Origin: Hymenobacter taeanensis
Lineage (GTDB): Bacteria; Bacteroidota; Bacteroidia; Cytophagales; Hymenobacteraceae
Assembly: GCF_013137895.1 (NCBI RefSeq)
Contig: NZ_CP053538.1
Coordinates: forward strand, 309,501-373,500
Length of the DNA stretch: 64,000 nucleotides
Direction of reading: 5' to 3'
Shown here: in pieces, positions 42,995-51,041 of the stretch
How positions within the stretch are numbered: the stretch's first letter is position 1
Layout of the letters: each line of letters opens with the position of its first letter
Translations under genes and position numbers: made by a program
Notes under the pieces: model-generated
The model's database searches: none
The model's input: the letters and a program-made list of their open reading frames with translations, nothing else
What the model was told of the DNA's origin: nothing

Positions 42995-43474
42995 ATGCAC
43001 CAGCTTCTCACTGCCCAATACGACCTAGTCAGGAGTGCCCGCGGAGTTTTGTTGGCCTATTGCGCCACCCTGGCTCCAGCTGATTTTATGGCTCCTCTTC
43101 CGGACTTCAACCACAGTAGCATCCGTGATGTATTGGTGCATGGAGCTGCCACCTACCAGCACTGGCTTGTGAATGTGGCCCTCGGCCAGTCGGGGCCACT
43201 GCCTGATGCTGCCACAGTGCCGGATGTAGCTGCCGCAGGCCAGTTGTATGCACAGGCAGATGAGCTGGTTGCAGACTTTCTGGAACACTTTCAAGGTCAG
43301 TGGCAAACGGAGTATTCCTGGCGGGTGCCGCACCGCGCTGAGCCAGTGCTGCTAACGCCGTTGGCGCTTTTCACGCACGTAATAACGCATGAGTTTCACC
43401 ACAAAGGCCAGGTCCTGAGCATGAGCCGGCAGCTGGGCTATACCCCCATTGATACCGACGTAGTGCGCACCTAA
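42995..43474 (+). CDS. DinB family protein
   Basis: The 159-residue four-helix-bundle protein has the expected His triad: H in VLVHGAATYQHW and the pair in THEFHHKGQVL. The family includes metal-dependent thiol S-transferase-type enzymes (bacillithiol, mycothiol) and damage-inducible proteins. No partner gene is nearby. Function is unspecified. Confidence 0.88.
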   Translation: MHQLLTAQYDLVRSARGVLLAYCATLAPADFMAPLPDFNHSSIRDVLVHGAATYQHWLVNVALGQSGPLPDAATVPDVAAAGQLYAQADELVADFLEHFQGQWQTEYSWRVPHRAEPVLLTPLALFTHVITHEFHHKGQVLSMSRQLGYTPIDTDVVRT

Positions 43475-43548
43475 CCTGGCCTGGCGGTAGCCGGCTTGGG
43501 CATTTCTGCGTAGGCACACGAGTTTGTTTCGCAACTCTGCTTCCTTCC

Positions 43549-44895
43549 GTGACCTACTCCGAGCTACACCCAAACGCGCACCTGTTTCAATTGCAGCACC
43601 CTGCCTGGGCGGCGCACGCCAGCATTTACGAAGTAAATATCCGGCAATACACGCCCGAGGGCACATTCCGGGCCTTCGAGGAACACCTGCCGCGCTTGGC
43701 GGCCATGGGCATCACCATTGTCTGGCTGATGCCCATTCACCCGATTGGGCAGGTGAACCGCAAGGGTACCCTGGGCAGCCAATACGCCGTGCAGGACTAC
43801 TACGGCGTAAACCCTGAGTTTGGAACGCTAGATGATTTGCGCCACCTCGTGCAGACTGCGCACGCCCTAGGCCTGTATGTGCTGCTCGATTGGGTGGCCA
43901 ACCATACCAGTTGGGACAACCCACTGGCCGAGCAACACCCCGAGTGGTTCACCAAAGATGCGCTAGGCCAGTTCGTGCCGCCCGTAGCCGATTGGCACGA
44001 CGTCATCGACCTCGACTACAACCAGCCAGCCCTGCGCCGCTACATGACCGACGCCCTGCTCTACTGGGTGCGCGAGGCCGATATCGACGGTTACCGCTGC
44101 GACGTGGCCGGCCTGGTGCCCACCGACTTTTGGGATGCGGCCCGCCAGGAGCTCGACCAGCTGAAACCAGTGTTTATGCTAGCCGAGTGGGATGAGCTCT
44201 ACCCCTCCGGCGGCCTGACCTGGGCGGAGTTTAACAGCGACACCAAGCTACTGGAGCGCGCCTTCGACATGACGTTTGGCCTGCGCCTGCACTACCTCCT
44301 CGACCATATTGCTGAGGGAAAGCAGCCCCTCCACGATATCGATGTGTACCTAGCCGCCGAGCGCGCCAAGTACCCGCCCAGCGTGTACCTCATGCACTTC
44401 ACCAGCAACCACGACGTGAATAGCTGGGACGGTACTGAGTACGAGCGCTTGGGCTCCAACGTACTGCCATTTGCCGTACTTACCTGCCTGCTCCCTGGTA
44501 TGCCCTTAGTGTACTCAGGCCAGGAGGCAGCCCTAAACAAGCGACTGGAGTTCTTCGACAAGGATACCATTGACTGGCGAGGCTACCCACTCCAGGATTT
44601 CTACACCCGCCTGCTCCAGCTCAAAAAGCGCCACCCCGCCCTGCACAACGGCCAGCTAGAAAGCCGTTTCCAACGCCTGCCCTCCGCCCCCGATGTGTAT
44701 GCCTTCATCCGCCACCACGGCGCAGCGGCAGTATTGGTAGCCGTAAACATCAGTGCAGAGCCACAAACGCTGGAGCTGCCAGCAGAAGCGGCCGGAAACT
44801 ACCTCGACGTTTTCAGCGAAGAGCAACTTCTACTCCAGCCTAACAACACCCTGCCCGTACCCGCTCATGGCTGGCGGGTGCTGGAGAAACGGTAA
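43549..44895 (+). CDS. Alpha-amylase family (GH13) enzyme without export signal
   Basis: The frame starts at a GTG (43549) a few residues before the conserved HPAWAAHASIYEVNIRQYTPEG start and encodes 448 residues. Catalytic regions match the lipoprotein paralog at 40625 (VLLDWVANHTSWD, DGYRCDVAGLVPTDFWD, FMLAEWDELYP, TSNHDVNSWDG). Without a signal peptide it should act on internal maltodextrins or glycogen. The pair probably arose by duplication, with the two copies now separated by a methyltransferase and DinB. Confidence 0.93.
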   Translation: MTYSELHPNAHLFQLQHPAWAAHASIYEVNIRQYTPEGTFRAFEEHLPRLAAMGITIVWLMPIHPIGQVNRKGTLGSQYAVQDYYGVNPEFGTLDDLRHLVQTAHALGLYVLLDWVANHTSWDNPLAEQHPEWFTKDALGQFVPPVADWHDVIDLDYNQPALRRYMTDALLYWVREADIDGYRCDVAGLVPTDFWDAARQELDQLKPVFMLAEWDELYPSGGLTWAEFNSDTKLLERAFDMTFGLRLHYLLDHIAEGKQPLHDIDVYLAAERAKYPPSVYLMHFTSNHDVNSWDGTEYERLGSNVLPFAVLTCLLPGMPLVYSGQEAALNKRLEFFDKDTIDWRGYPLQDFYTRLLQLKKRHPALHNGQLESRFQRLPSAPDVYAFIRHHGAAAVLVAVNISAEPQTLELPAEAAGNYLDVFSEEQLLLQPNNTLPVPAHGWRVLEKR

Positions 44896-44956
44896 AGCCT
44901 GTTGTCCCTAACAGCACATCCACCCGCACAACGCAGTAAGAATGTTCGGCTCTCGG

Positions 44957-44997
44957 CTCCCCCTCTCTTTTTCCGGAGAGGGGGCCGGGGGGTGAGG
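44957..44997. repeat. GC-rich palindromic repeat, second copy
   Basis: The core CCTCTC...CCGGAGAGGG followed by GGCCGGGGGGTGAGG is almost identical to 27682-27720 (about two differences in 39 bases). It lies just before the convergent end of the D-aminoacylase gene. Confidence 0.75.
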
Positions 44998-45013
44998 CGC
45001 CCCGATGTGCAAA

Positions 45014-46594
45014 CTACCTCTTACCGCCCCCATACAACACTTGCCCATTGCGCAGGCCAGTATGCTTCCCCTCCTGCACCGTCAGGCGGCCGTTTACCAA
45101 CACGTAGCGCATACCCACCGAATATTGATGAGGCTGCGTGAAGGTGGAGCGGTCTTGCACCGTGGCCGGGTCGAAGATGACGATGTCGGCGGCGTAGCCG
45201 GGGCGCAGCAGGCCACGGTCGGTGAAGCCCATAGTTTGGGCGGGCAGGCTGGTCATGCGCCGGATGGCGTCTTCGAGGGTGAGCACGTGCAGTTCGCGCA
45301 CGTAGTGGCCTAGCACGCGGGCATTGGAGCCGTAACCGCGGGGGTGCGGCATGCCCTGCTGCCACACCCGGATGCTGGCATCAGAAGCCACCATGTTCTG
45401 CGGGTAACGCATAATCTGCTGCACATCGGGCTCACTCATGCCATGAAACACCATGCCGGCATCATGCTCCAGCACAAGCTCCATGATAGTGGCCGCCTCG
45501 GCGCGGGCGTTGTGGGGGCGCTTTCGGCGGCGGTTGATTTCCTCAATGCTGAGGCCCTGGTAGCTGGTATCTGGCGGGAAGCTGGCCACCACGGCGTAGC
45601 TGAAGTGCTTGAGGCCGCGCCGCTTCAGGCGCCGGAGCATATCGGCTTCCACGGCGGCGCGCACCTTCGGGCGCTGCAGCCGCACGCGCAGGGAGTCGCG
45701 ACCGTCGGCTTGTACATCATCGGGGAGCAGGGTGCTAAGTGAGGTAGAGCTGGCCGTGTACGGATACTGGTCGATGGTGACTTGCTGACCGGCCTGGCGG
45801 GCTTGCTCAATGAGGCCTAGCAGCTTATCGGCTTGGCCCCAGTTCTGCTGACCGCTTAGTTTCAAGTGAGATATTTCGAGGGGCAGGCCGGCTTCACGGG
45901 CCACTTGCAGCGCCTCCTGAATGGCAAAGGTCACACTGTCGCTTTCGTTGCGCATGTGGGTGGCGTAGAGACCGTGGTACTGGGCAGCCACCCGGGCCAG
46001 CCGCACCATTTCGGGCGTGCGGGAATACGTACCCGGCACGTAAATCAGCCCCGAGGATAGGCCCACGGCTCCGTCTTGCATGGCCTGAGCCACCAGATCC
46101 TCCATCTGCCGCAGTTCCGCCTCACTAGGAGCCCGCTTGGACCGGCCCATCACGGCTTTGCGCACAGTGCCATGCCCCACAAACGAGGCCGTATTCACGG
46201 AGAGGTGCAGACTATCGAGGGTTCGGAAATACTGGCCTAGCGGCAACCTTGACGAGCCACAGTTGCCGGTTACTACCGTTGTTACGCCATCGTAGAGGAA
46301 GTTATCGGCCGTAGGCTGGCGCACTTCATCGTCTTCAATGTGGGTGTGCACGTCGATAAAGCCCGGCGCCACGGCCAAGCCTTTCGCATCAATGACGGTA
46401 GTAGCAGCAAAATCGGCGGGCAACTGGCCTACGGCCACAATCCGCCCGGCCCTAATGGCCACATCAGCATACGTCCAGGCGTTACCGGTGCCATCGTAGA
46501 GCCGGCCGTTGCGAATGAGCACATCCGCCGGCGTCGTCTGGGACAAGCTTAGACGCGTGAGGAGTAGAAAGCCAAGCAGTGCGAGTATGCGCAT
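45014..46594 (-). CDS. N-acyl-D-amino-acid deacylase (D-aminoacylase), exported
   Basis: The 526-residue amidohydrolase has a signal peptide (MRILALLGFLLLTRLSLSQ). Metal-site motifs of the D-aminoacylase subgroup are GFIDVHTHIEDD, VVTGNCGSSR (the metal-bridging Cys), ATHMRNESD, EISHLKLSG and VASDASIRVW. It releases D-amino acids from N-acyl-D-amino acids or D-amino-acid dipeptides, for instance cell-wall-derived ones. Together with DdpX and several penicillin-binding-type hydrolases this fits turnover of D-amino-acid compounds. Confidence 0.93.
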   Translation of the reverse strand: MRILALLGFLLLTRLSLSQTTPADVLIRNGRLYDGTGNAWTYADVAIRAGRIVAVGQLPADFAATTVIDAKGLAVAPGFIDVHTHIEDDEVRQPTADNFLYDGVTTVVTGNCGSSRLPLGQYFRTLDSLHLSVNTASFVGHGTVRKAVMGRSKRAPSEAELRQMEDLVAQAMQDGAVGLSSGLIYVPGTYSRTPEMVRLARVAAQYHGLYATHMRNESDSVTFAIQEALQVAREAGLPLEISHLKLSGQQNWGQADKLLGLIEQARQAGQQVTIDQYPYTASSTSLSTLLPDDVQADGRDSLRVRLQRPKVRAAVEADMLRRLKRRGLKHFSYAVVASFPPDTSYQGLSIEEINRRRKRPHNARAEAATIMELVLEHDAGMVFHGMSEPDVQQIMRYPQNMVASDASIRVWQQGMPHPRGYGSNARVLGHYVRELHVLTLEDAIRRMTSLPAQTMGFTDRGLLRPGYAADIVIFDPATVQDRSTFTQPHQYSVGMRYVLVNGRLTVQEGKHTGLRNGQVLYGGGKR

Positions 46595-46627
46595 AGAGTA
46601 AATGTACAGTATACTCTCTTTGCTGGA

Positions 46628-47161
46628 TTAATTCCTCTTCGCTCTACTCACTTTCTTGATTGGAAAAGAGATAGGGCTAGACAATTTCAATTTTATTTCA
46701 CGCCTTATTTGGTGAATAAAAACACTTCTCAAATTCCTAGATTCAATATTAATTAGCACCTCACGCAAATACATCTTATTATTCTTGGTAGCACTGCACT
46801 CATCTATCATTAGGTAAATCATATTAAAAGCCTCAAAGGAAAAATCATCATTGAGCATTCGAAATATATCCGGCAGATACTTTTCATACTTTAACGCCTT
46901 CATTGAATATAAGATAGTTCCCTTTTTATTTCTCGTCATCTCACTTGACAATAACCTCATCATATCTGGTATAGATTCATTGTACTTTAGGCCAGCGAAG
47001 GCAAGGCATATTGTATTAATGAGCCTGTTATCAACAGTTTTCCTTAATACATAAAGCAAAGCACTAACATCGCTTTCATCATATTCTTTTGACTCTAATA
47101 CACCAATTAATTTATCTCCGCTAATACTTACACCTCGAAATAAATATATCACATCATCCAT
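46628..47161 (-). CDS. AT-rich HEAT-repeat-like protein of unknown function
   Basis: The 177-residue protein consists of repeated short helical pairs (VSALLYVLRKTVDNRLINTI, LAFAGLKYNESIPDMMRLL, ILYSMKALKYEKYLPDIFRML), resembling HEAT repeats. Base composition is strikingly AT-rich against flanks of roughly 60 percent GC, and Lys, Asn and Ile codons dominate. HEAT-like proteins of this size are often immunity proteins of contact-dependent toxins, but no toxin is nearby. Its function is unknown and transfer from another source is likely. Confidence 0.75.
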   Translation of the reverse strand: MDDVIYLFRGVSISGDKLIGVLESKEYDESDVSALLYVLRKTVDNRLINTICLAFAGLKYNESIPDMMRLLSSEMTRNKKGTILYSMKALKYEKYLPDIFRMLNDDFSFEAFNMIYLMIDECSATKNNKMYLREVLINIESRNLRSVFIHQIRREIKLKLSSPISFPIKKVSRAKRN

Positions 47162-47201
47162 CTAAATAATATTTTCTTGTTTCTACAATAAGGAAATTCA
47201 G

Positions 47202-48017
47202 CTACAGCCACTTCATTTCCCGAAGCACCGCTTCGGTGATGGCGCGGCGGGCGTTGATGAACTGGTCATTTGCGGATCCTGATTGTGGCTCTATGTTTAG
47301 CGCGAAATAGATCGTGCGGCCATCGGCGCGGTCGAGCCAGCCTACAAACCAGCCGTTATCAACGTTGGTGGCAGAGCTGAAGGTCCAGCCCGTTTTGCCG
47401 TAGAGCGTGTATTCAGGCGTTTTCTGGAGCTGTAAAATCCGTTTCACAGCCCGCTGGTGCTGAGTGGCAATGGGCAGCTTCTCAGCGTGCAGGCGCTGCA
47501 GGAAATCGAGCTGCTCAAACTGCGTGATGCGGGAGTTGCCATCCAGCCAGAATCCATCCAGATTCTGGGGCGTAACATCCATGTGGCCGTAGGCTAGTTT
47601 CCGGAGCCACTGGTGGTAGGACTCCACCCCTACCCGCCGGGCCAGCTGTTGGTAGCACGGCACACACGATACGCGCAAGGCCTGGGCGTACGTCATATCA
47701 TGGTTCCACTGCGGAAACTTGCGCTGCACCCCATCCCACTTGCACATAGTAGCCGTGTCGGGAAGGGCGCCGGTTTGTAGGCCGATTAGGGTATTGGGAA
47801 TCTTGAAAGTCGAGGCGGGCAGGAAACCCTGGCGGCAGCGTTGCAGGTTATAGGCCACATACCGGCCGGCCGGCTTCTCGAAAAGTAAGATGGAGCCCTT
47901 CACGCCATAGTGGTCGAAGTGCGCCTGAAAGTTGCGCTCCGTAATGATAGGCGCCGGCGTGGCTCCCAGCAGCAGGATGCTCCCCAGGCTCAGAAGCAGA
48001 AGGCAGATTCGTAGCAT
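47202..48017 (-). CDS. Class D (OXA-type) beta-lactamase
   Basis: The 271-residue protein has a signal peptide and all class D landmarks at their expected spacing: S69-T-F-K72, S117-C-V119, Y143-G-H145 in place of the usual Y-G-N, a Trp in FWLDG (W157), and K208-T-G. The lysine at 72 would be carboxylated in an active enzyme. It hydrolyses penicillins through a Ser acyl-enzyme; spectrum cannot be read from sequence. The His at the Asn position is unusual. Confidence 0.92.
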   Translation of the reverse strand: MLRICLLLLSLGSILLLGATPAPIITERNFQAHFDHYGVKGSILLFEKPAGRYVAYNLQRCRQGFLPASTFKIPNTLIGLQTGALPDTATMCKWDGVQRKFPQWNHDMTYAQALRVSCVPCYQQLARRVGVESYHQWLRKLAYGHMDVTPQNLDGFWLDGNSRITQFEQLDFLQRLHAEKLPIATQHQRAVKRILQLQKTPEYTLYGKTGWTFSSATNVDNGWFVGWLDRADGRTIYFALNIEPQSGSANDQFINARRAITEAVLREMKWL

Positions 48018-48066
48018 GGCAGTGAAGGTACTACACCAAGCTGTGGGGACAACTGAAAGAGAACAT

Positions 48067-48273
48067 CATGTCGAGCTTGTCAAGGCATCTCGCGTGCTGA
48101 CGCCAGAACGGGTAGAGACGCAATATTTTGCGTCTGCTAATTGCTGATGTTGTGCAGCTTGAGCCGTCCTAGGCCAATCGTTATAAGCCGGTCGTTCAAC
48201 GACGAGCCGCAAAATATTGCGCCTCTACTCGTTCTAGCGTCAGCATGCGAGATGCCTTGACAAGCTCGACATG
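48067..48273. repeat. Long inverted repeat (66-bp arms)
   Basis: Arms 48067-48132 and 48208-48273 are complementary with four mismatches, separated by 75 bases. Outer ends read CATGTCGAGCTTGTCAAGG, inner ends CGCAAAATATTGCG. The size and symmetry suggest a non-autonomous mobile element or a large extragenic palindrome. The right end lies next to a disrupted YdeI gene. Confidence 0.85.
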
Positions 48274-48303
48274 ACGGACGGGTATGTTGCACCTACCCCC
48301 AAT

Positions 48304-48510
48304 CTACGCGCGAGGGTAAGAGTCAACCCAGCCAAAACGAAGGGTTTCTTCCACGGTGTCGGCGTAGGTCATGAGGCGCTGGCCACTTTCCTTTTTATAC
48401 AGCGTGAGCCACACGCTGGCAGGCTGCGTGTAGTGCACTTCCAGCTAAGCGCGCCACGTGGCTCGGTCGGGCACATCTACTACTTTCAGGGTATCGAGCT
48501 TGCTGGCCAT
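48304..48510 (-). pseudogene. Disrupted YdeI/OmpD-associated family gene
   Basis: From the ATG at 48510 the frame reads MASKLDTLKVVDVPDRATWRA, then a TAG where the family has Trp. It then continues LEVHYTQPASVWLTLYKK, ESGQRLMTYADTV and EETLRFGWVDS before ending at 48304. The order and spacing match the N-terminal YdeI domain. One nonsense codon (TGG to TAG) plus loss of the C-terminal half make it a remnant. The break lies close to the long inverted repeat, suggesting the element caused the truncation. Confidence 0.7.
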
Positions 48511-48593
48511 GCCCTAAAATACACCGAAGCGCCATAACCCAGGAGCCTTCAAATGGGTTTATGCTAACTATATCATCCACTCGATTCTACAGT

Positions 48594-49544
48594 ATGCAAC
48601 ATCGTGAACTGGGCCGCTCCGGCCTGCAGATTGCGCCCCTCGTGCTGGGCGGCAACGTATTCGGCTGGACCGCCGACGAAGCCACTTCTTTCCGCATCCT
48701 GGATGCCTTTGTGGCGGGCGGCGGCAATACTATTGATACAGCCGATGGCTACTCGGTGTGGGTGCCGGGCCACGTGGGCGGCGAGTCGGAAACTATCATC
48801 GGCAAGTGGCTGCAGCAGCGCGGCCGCCGCGACGACGTCATCATCGCCACTAAAGTAGGCTGGGAAGTAAACCCCGAGAACAAGGGCCTTAAGAAAGACT
48901 ACATTCTGCGGGCCGTGGAAGGCTCCCTCAAGCGCCTCCAGACGGATTATATCGATCTGTATCAATCACACAAAGACGACCCCACCACGCCCGTGGAGGA
49001 GACCCTGGAGGCCTATGCCCAGCTGGTGAAGGAAGGAAAGGTGCGCGCCATTGGGGCCTCCAACTTCTCGGCGGCCCGCCTGCGCGAGTCCATCGAGGCC
49101 AGCGCCAAGCACGGCTTTCCACGTTACGAGAGCCTGCAACCCCTGTATAACCTCTACGACCGCACCGAGTTTGAGCAGGACCTGCTGCCCCTCATGCAGG
49201 AGCAGAACATTGGCGTGATTCCCTACTACGGCCTGGCCGCAGGCTTCCTGACCGGCAAGTACCGCCGTGAGGAAGACCTCAAGAAAAGCGCCCGTGGCGG
49301 CGGCGTAGGCCAAAAATACCTCAACGACAAAGGCCTGAAAATCCTCGGTGCTCTTGATGCAGTTTCGTCTCGCCTGCAGGCCACCCAAGCCCAGGTAGCC
49401 TTGGCCTGGATCATGGCCCAGCCCGGCCTCACGGCCCCCATTGCCAGCGCCACCAGCCCCGAGCAGGTGACGGAGCTCCTGAAAGCCACTGAGCTACAGC
49501 TGAGCCCCGAAGACCTCTCGGAGCTAGGCCAGGCCAGCGCATAA
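48594..49544 (+). CDS. Aldo/keto reductase
   Basis: The ATG at 48594 gives 316 residues. AKR motifs in order are RELGRSGLQIAPLVLGG, the catalytic Asp-Tyr region DTADGYSVW, the Lys in IIATKVGWE, the His in DLYQSHKDD, and NADPH-binding ASNFSAARL with ASATSPEQVTELLKA near the end. It reduces carbonyl compounds with NADPH. It resembles the YajO/general stress-type branch. It is monocistronic, with a hairpin terminator after it. Confidence 0.94.
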   Translation: MQHRELGRSGLQIAPLVLGGNVFGWTADEATSFRILDAFVAGGGNTIDTADGYSVWVPGHVGGESETIIGKWLQQRGRRDDVIIATKVGWEVNPENKGLKKDYILRAVEGSLKRLQTDYIDLYQSHKDDPTTPVEETLEAYAQLVKEGKVRAIGASNFSAARLRESIEASAKHGFPRYESLQPLYNLYDRTEFEQDLLPLMQEQNIGVIPYYGLAAGFLTGKYRREEDLKKSARGGGVGQKYLNDKGLKILGALDAVSSRLQATQAQVALAWIMAQPGLTAPIASATSPEQVTELLKATELQLSPEDLSELGQASA

Positions 49545-49562
49545 TCAATGAGTAATGAATAA

Positions 49563-49606
49563 TGAGCAGTGCGCAATGGAGTATACTACTCATTGCGCAC
49601 TGCTCA
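49563..49606. terminator. Hairpin terminator
   Basis: A perfect 16-bp stem (TGAGCAGTGCGCAATG / CATTGCGCACTGCTCA) with a 12-base loop is followed by ATTT, 18 bases after the aldo/keto reductase stop. Confidence 0.7.
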
Positions 49607-49665
49607 ATTTGTACTGTCGAGTTCTGGTTGTAGCTTGCTTATGCGCTAATCATATTCACCCCTGC

Positions 49666-50148
49666 ATGACCATTCGCATTGCTACCCACAAGGACCTGGA
49701 TGAACTCTACAGCCTGTGGTGCGAGCTAATGGATGAGCACCAGACGTTTCATCCTGTATTTGGGTATCACCCCAGCGCCGATTTCCAGCTGAAGCGGGTG
49801 TTGCGCACCCGTTTGGCCGAGACCAACACCCGCATGTTTGTAGCCCAGGGGCGCTACGGTCTGCTAGGCCTGATGGTGGCTACGTACCAAGTGGGCAGCA
49901 CCGGCATGCACTACTTCCGGCGCGGCTACATTGCCGAGACCATTGTGCGGGAGGCTCACCGGCGCCAGGGCCTGGGGCGGGCGCTGTTTGGAGTTGCCAA
50001 AGAGTGGCTCACAGCCCAGGGTGCCGACCACCTGGAGCTGCAGGTAGCAGTAGCCAACCCGGCCGGCCGCCGGTTTTGGGAATCCCAGGGTTTTGCACCT
50101 ACCACGTTCCATATGATGCAGCCGCTGCCCAAGCCGCCGGAAGAGTAA
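49666..50148 (+). CDS. GNAT family N-acetyltransferase
   Basis: The ATG at 49666 gives 160 residues with the acetyl-CoA binding signature VREAHRRQGLGRALFGVA (motif A, Q/R-x-x-G-x-G/A) and the closing NPAGRRFWESQGF of motif B. The N-terminal IRIATHKDLDELYSLWCELMDEH is typical. The substrate is unknown. Confidence 0.9.
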   Translation: MTIRIATHKDLDELYSLWCELMDEHQTFHPVFGYHPSADFQLKRVLRTRLAETNTRMFVAQGRYGLLGLMVATYQVGSTGMHYFRRGYIAETIVREAHRRQGLGRALFGVAKEWLTAQGADHLELQVAVANPAGRRFWESQGFAPTTFHMMQPLPKPPEE

Positions 50149-50258
50149 GCTTAGAGTAGCCGTTAATAAAGCGTGCTACTCCGCTAACCGGAAGCACAGC
50201 AGTTGCGTTAGGGCTGGAGAATGGGGCTGCTTCCCTTCTTTACCTGCTGCTATCCTGT

Positions 50259-50975
50259 ATGTTGCTTGCCGCTGATATCAAGCCCTTTGATTGGGACCGA
50301 ATCCTTTTTTCTGTTGATGCGCCCCCGCTCTTTCTGCTGGAAGTAGTATTTCGTTGCGTGGTAACGTACCTGCTCATGTTGGGCGCCCTGCGCGTTACGG
50401 GGCGGCGGGGCGTGCGGCAGCTCTCCATCTTTGAGCTGAGCATTATTCTGGGCCTGGGCTCCGCCGCCGGCGACGCCATGCTCTACCACGATACTCCCCT
50501 GCTGTATGCCGTCGTGGTATTTGCCGTGGTTACGGGGCTCTATTTGCTCTTCAACCGCCTCACAGAGAGGTTTACCAAGTTCAGCGACTGGCTGGAGGGC
50601 AAGCCGGTACTGCTGGTAGAAAATGGGCTTATTCAACTTGAAAACTTTCGCAAGCAGAACCTGACGCAAAAGGAGCTGTTTGGGGAACTGCGCCAGCTCC
50701 AAGTGGAACACCTAGGCCAGGTACGCCGCGCCTACATTGAGGCCACCGGCAACCTCAGCATCTTCTTCTTCGACGAGCAGGAACCCGTGCGGCCCGGTAT
50801 GCCTATTTGGCCGGAACGCGTGGAGCATACCCGCAAACGAGTAGAAGAAGCCGGGAAATATGCCTGTGCTACCTGCGGCCACGTGCAGGAGCTCCCGCGC
50901 GGGGGCACTGCCACCTGCCCCAACTGCCAAGCCGATAGGTGGATACCCGCCAGCGAAGCCAGACGAGTGGCCTAG
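50259..50975 (+). CDS. DUF421 (YetF-type) membrane protein with C-terminal zinc ribbon
   Basis: The 238-residue protein has about three transmembrane helices (to residue 95) and the DUF421 soluble domain (LEGKPVLLVENGLIQLENFRKQNLTQKELFGELR). The last 45 residues add a rubredoxin-like knuckle (YACATCGHVQ ... ATCPNCQADRW) not present in classical YetF. Role and metal are unknown; YetF domains in Bacillus are linked to spore germinant-receptor-type or envelope functions. It stands alone. Confidence 0.88.
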   Translation: MLLAADIKPFDWDRILFSVDAPPLFLLEVVFRCVVTYLLMLGALRVTGRRGVRQLSIFELSIILGLGSAAGDAMLYHDTPLLYAVVVFAVVTGLYLLFNRLTERFTKFSDWLEGKPVLLVENGLIQLENFRKQNLTQKELFGELRQLQVEHLGQVRRAYIEATGNLSIFFFDEQEPVRPGMPIWPERVEHTRKRVEEAGKYACATCGHVQELPRGGTATCPNCQADRWIPASEARRVA

Positions 50976-51041
50976 CAGGTTCATTTTACGTCAGGCTGAT
51001 GCGCGGAAGTGCCTGTACCTGGGTGCCACAGCTTCCGGGTA

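Noticed and set aside
48271..48537. 88-residue plus-strand frame
   Set aside because: The opposite strand reads as a broken YdeI-family gene, which explains the sequence better.
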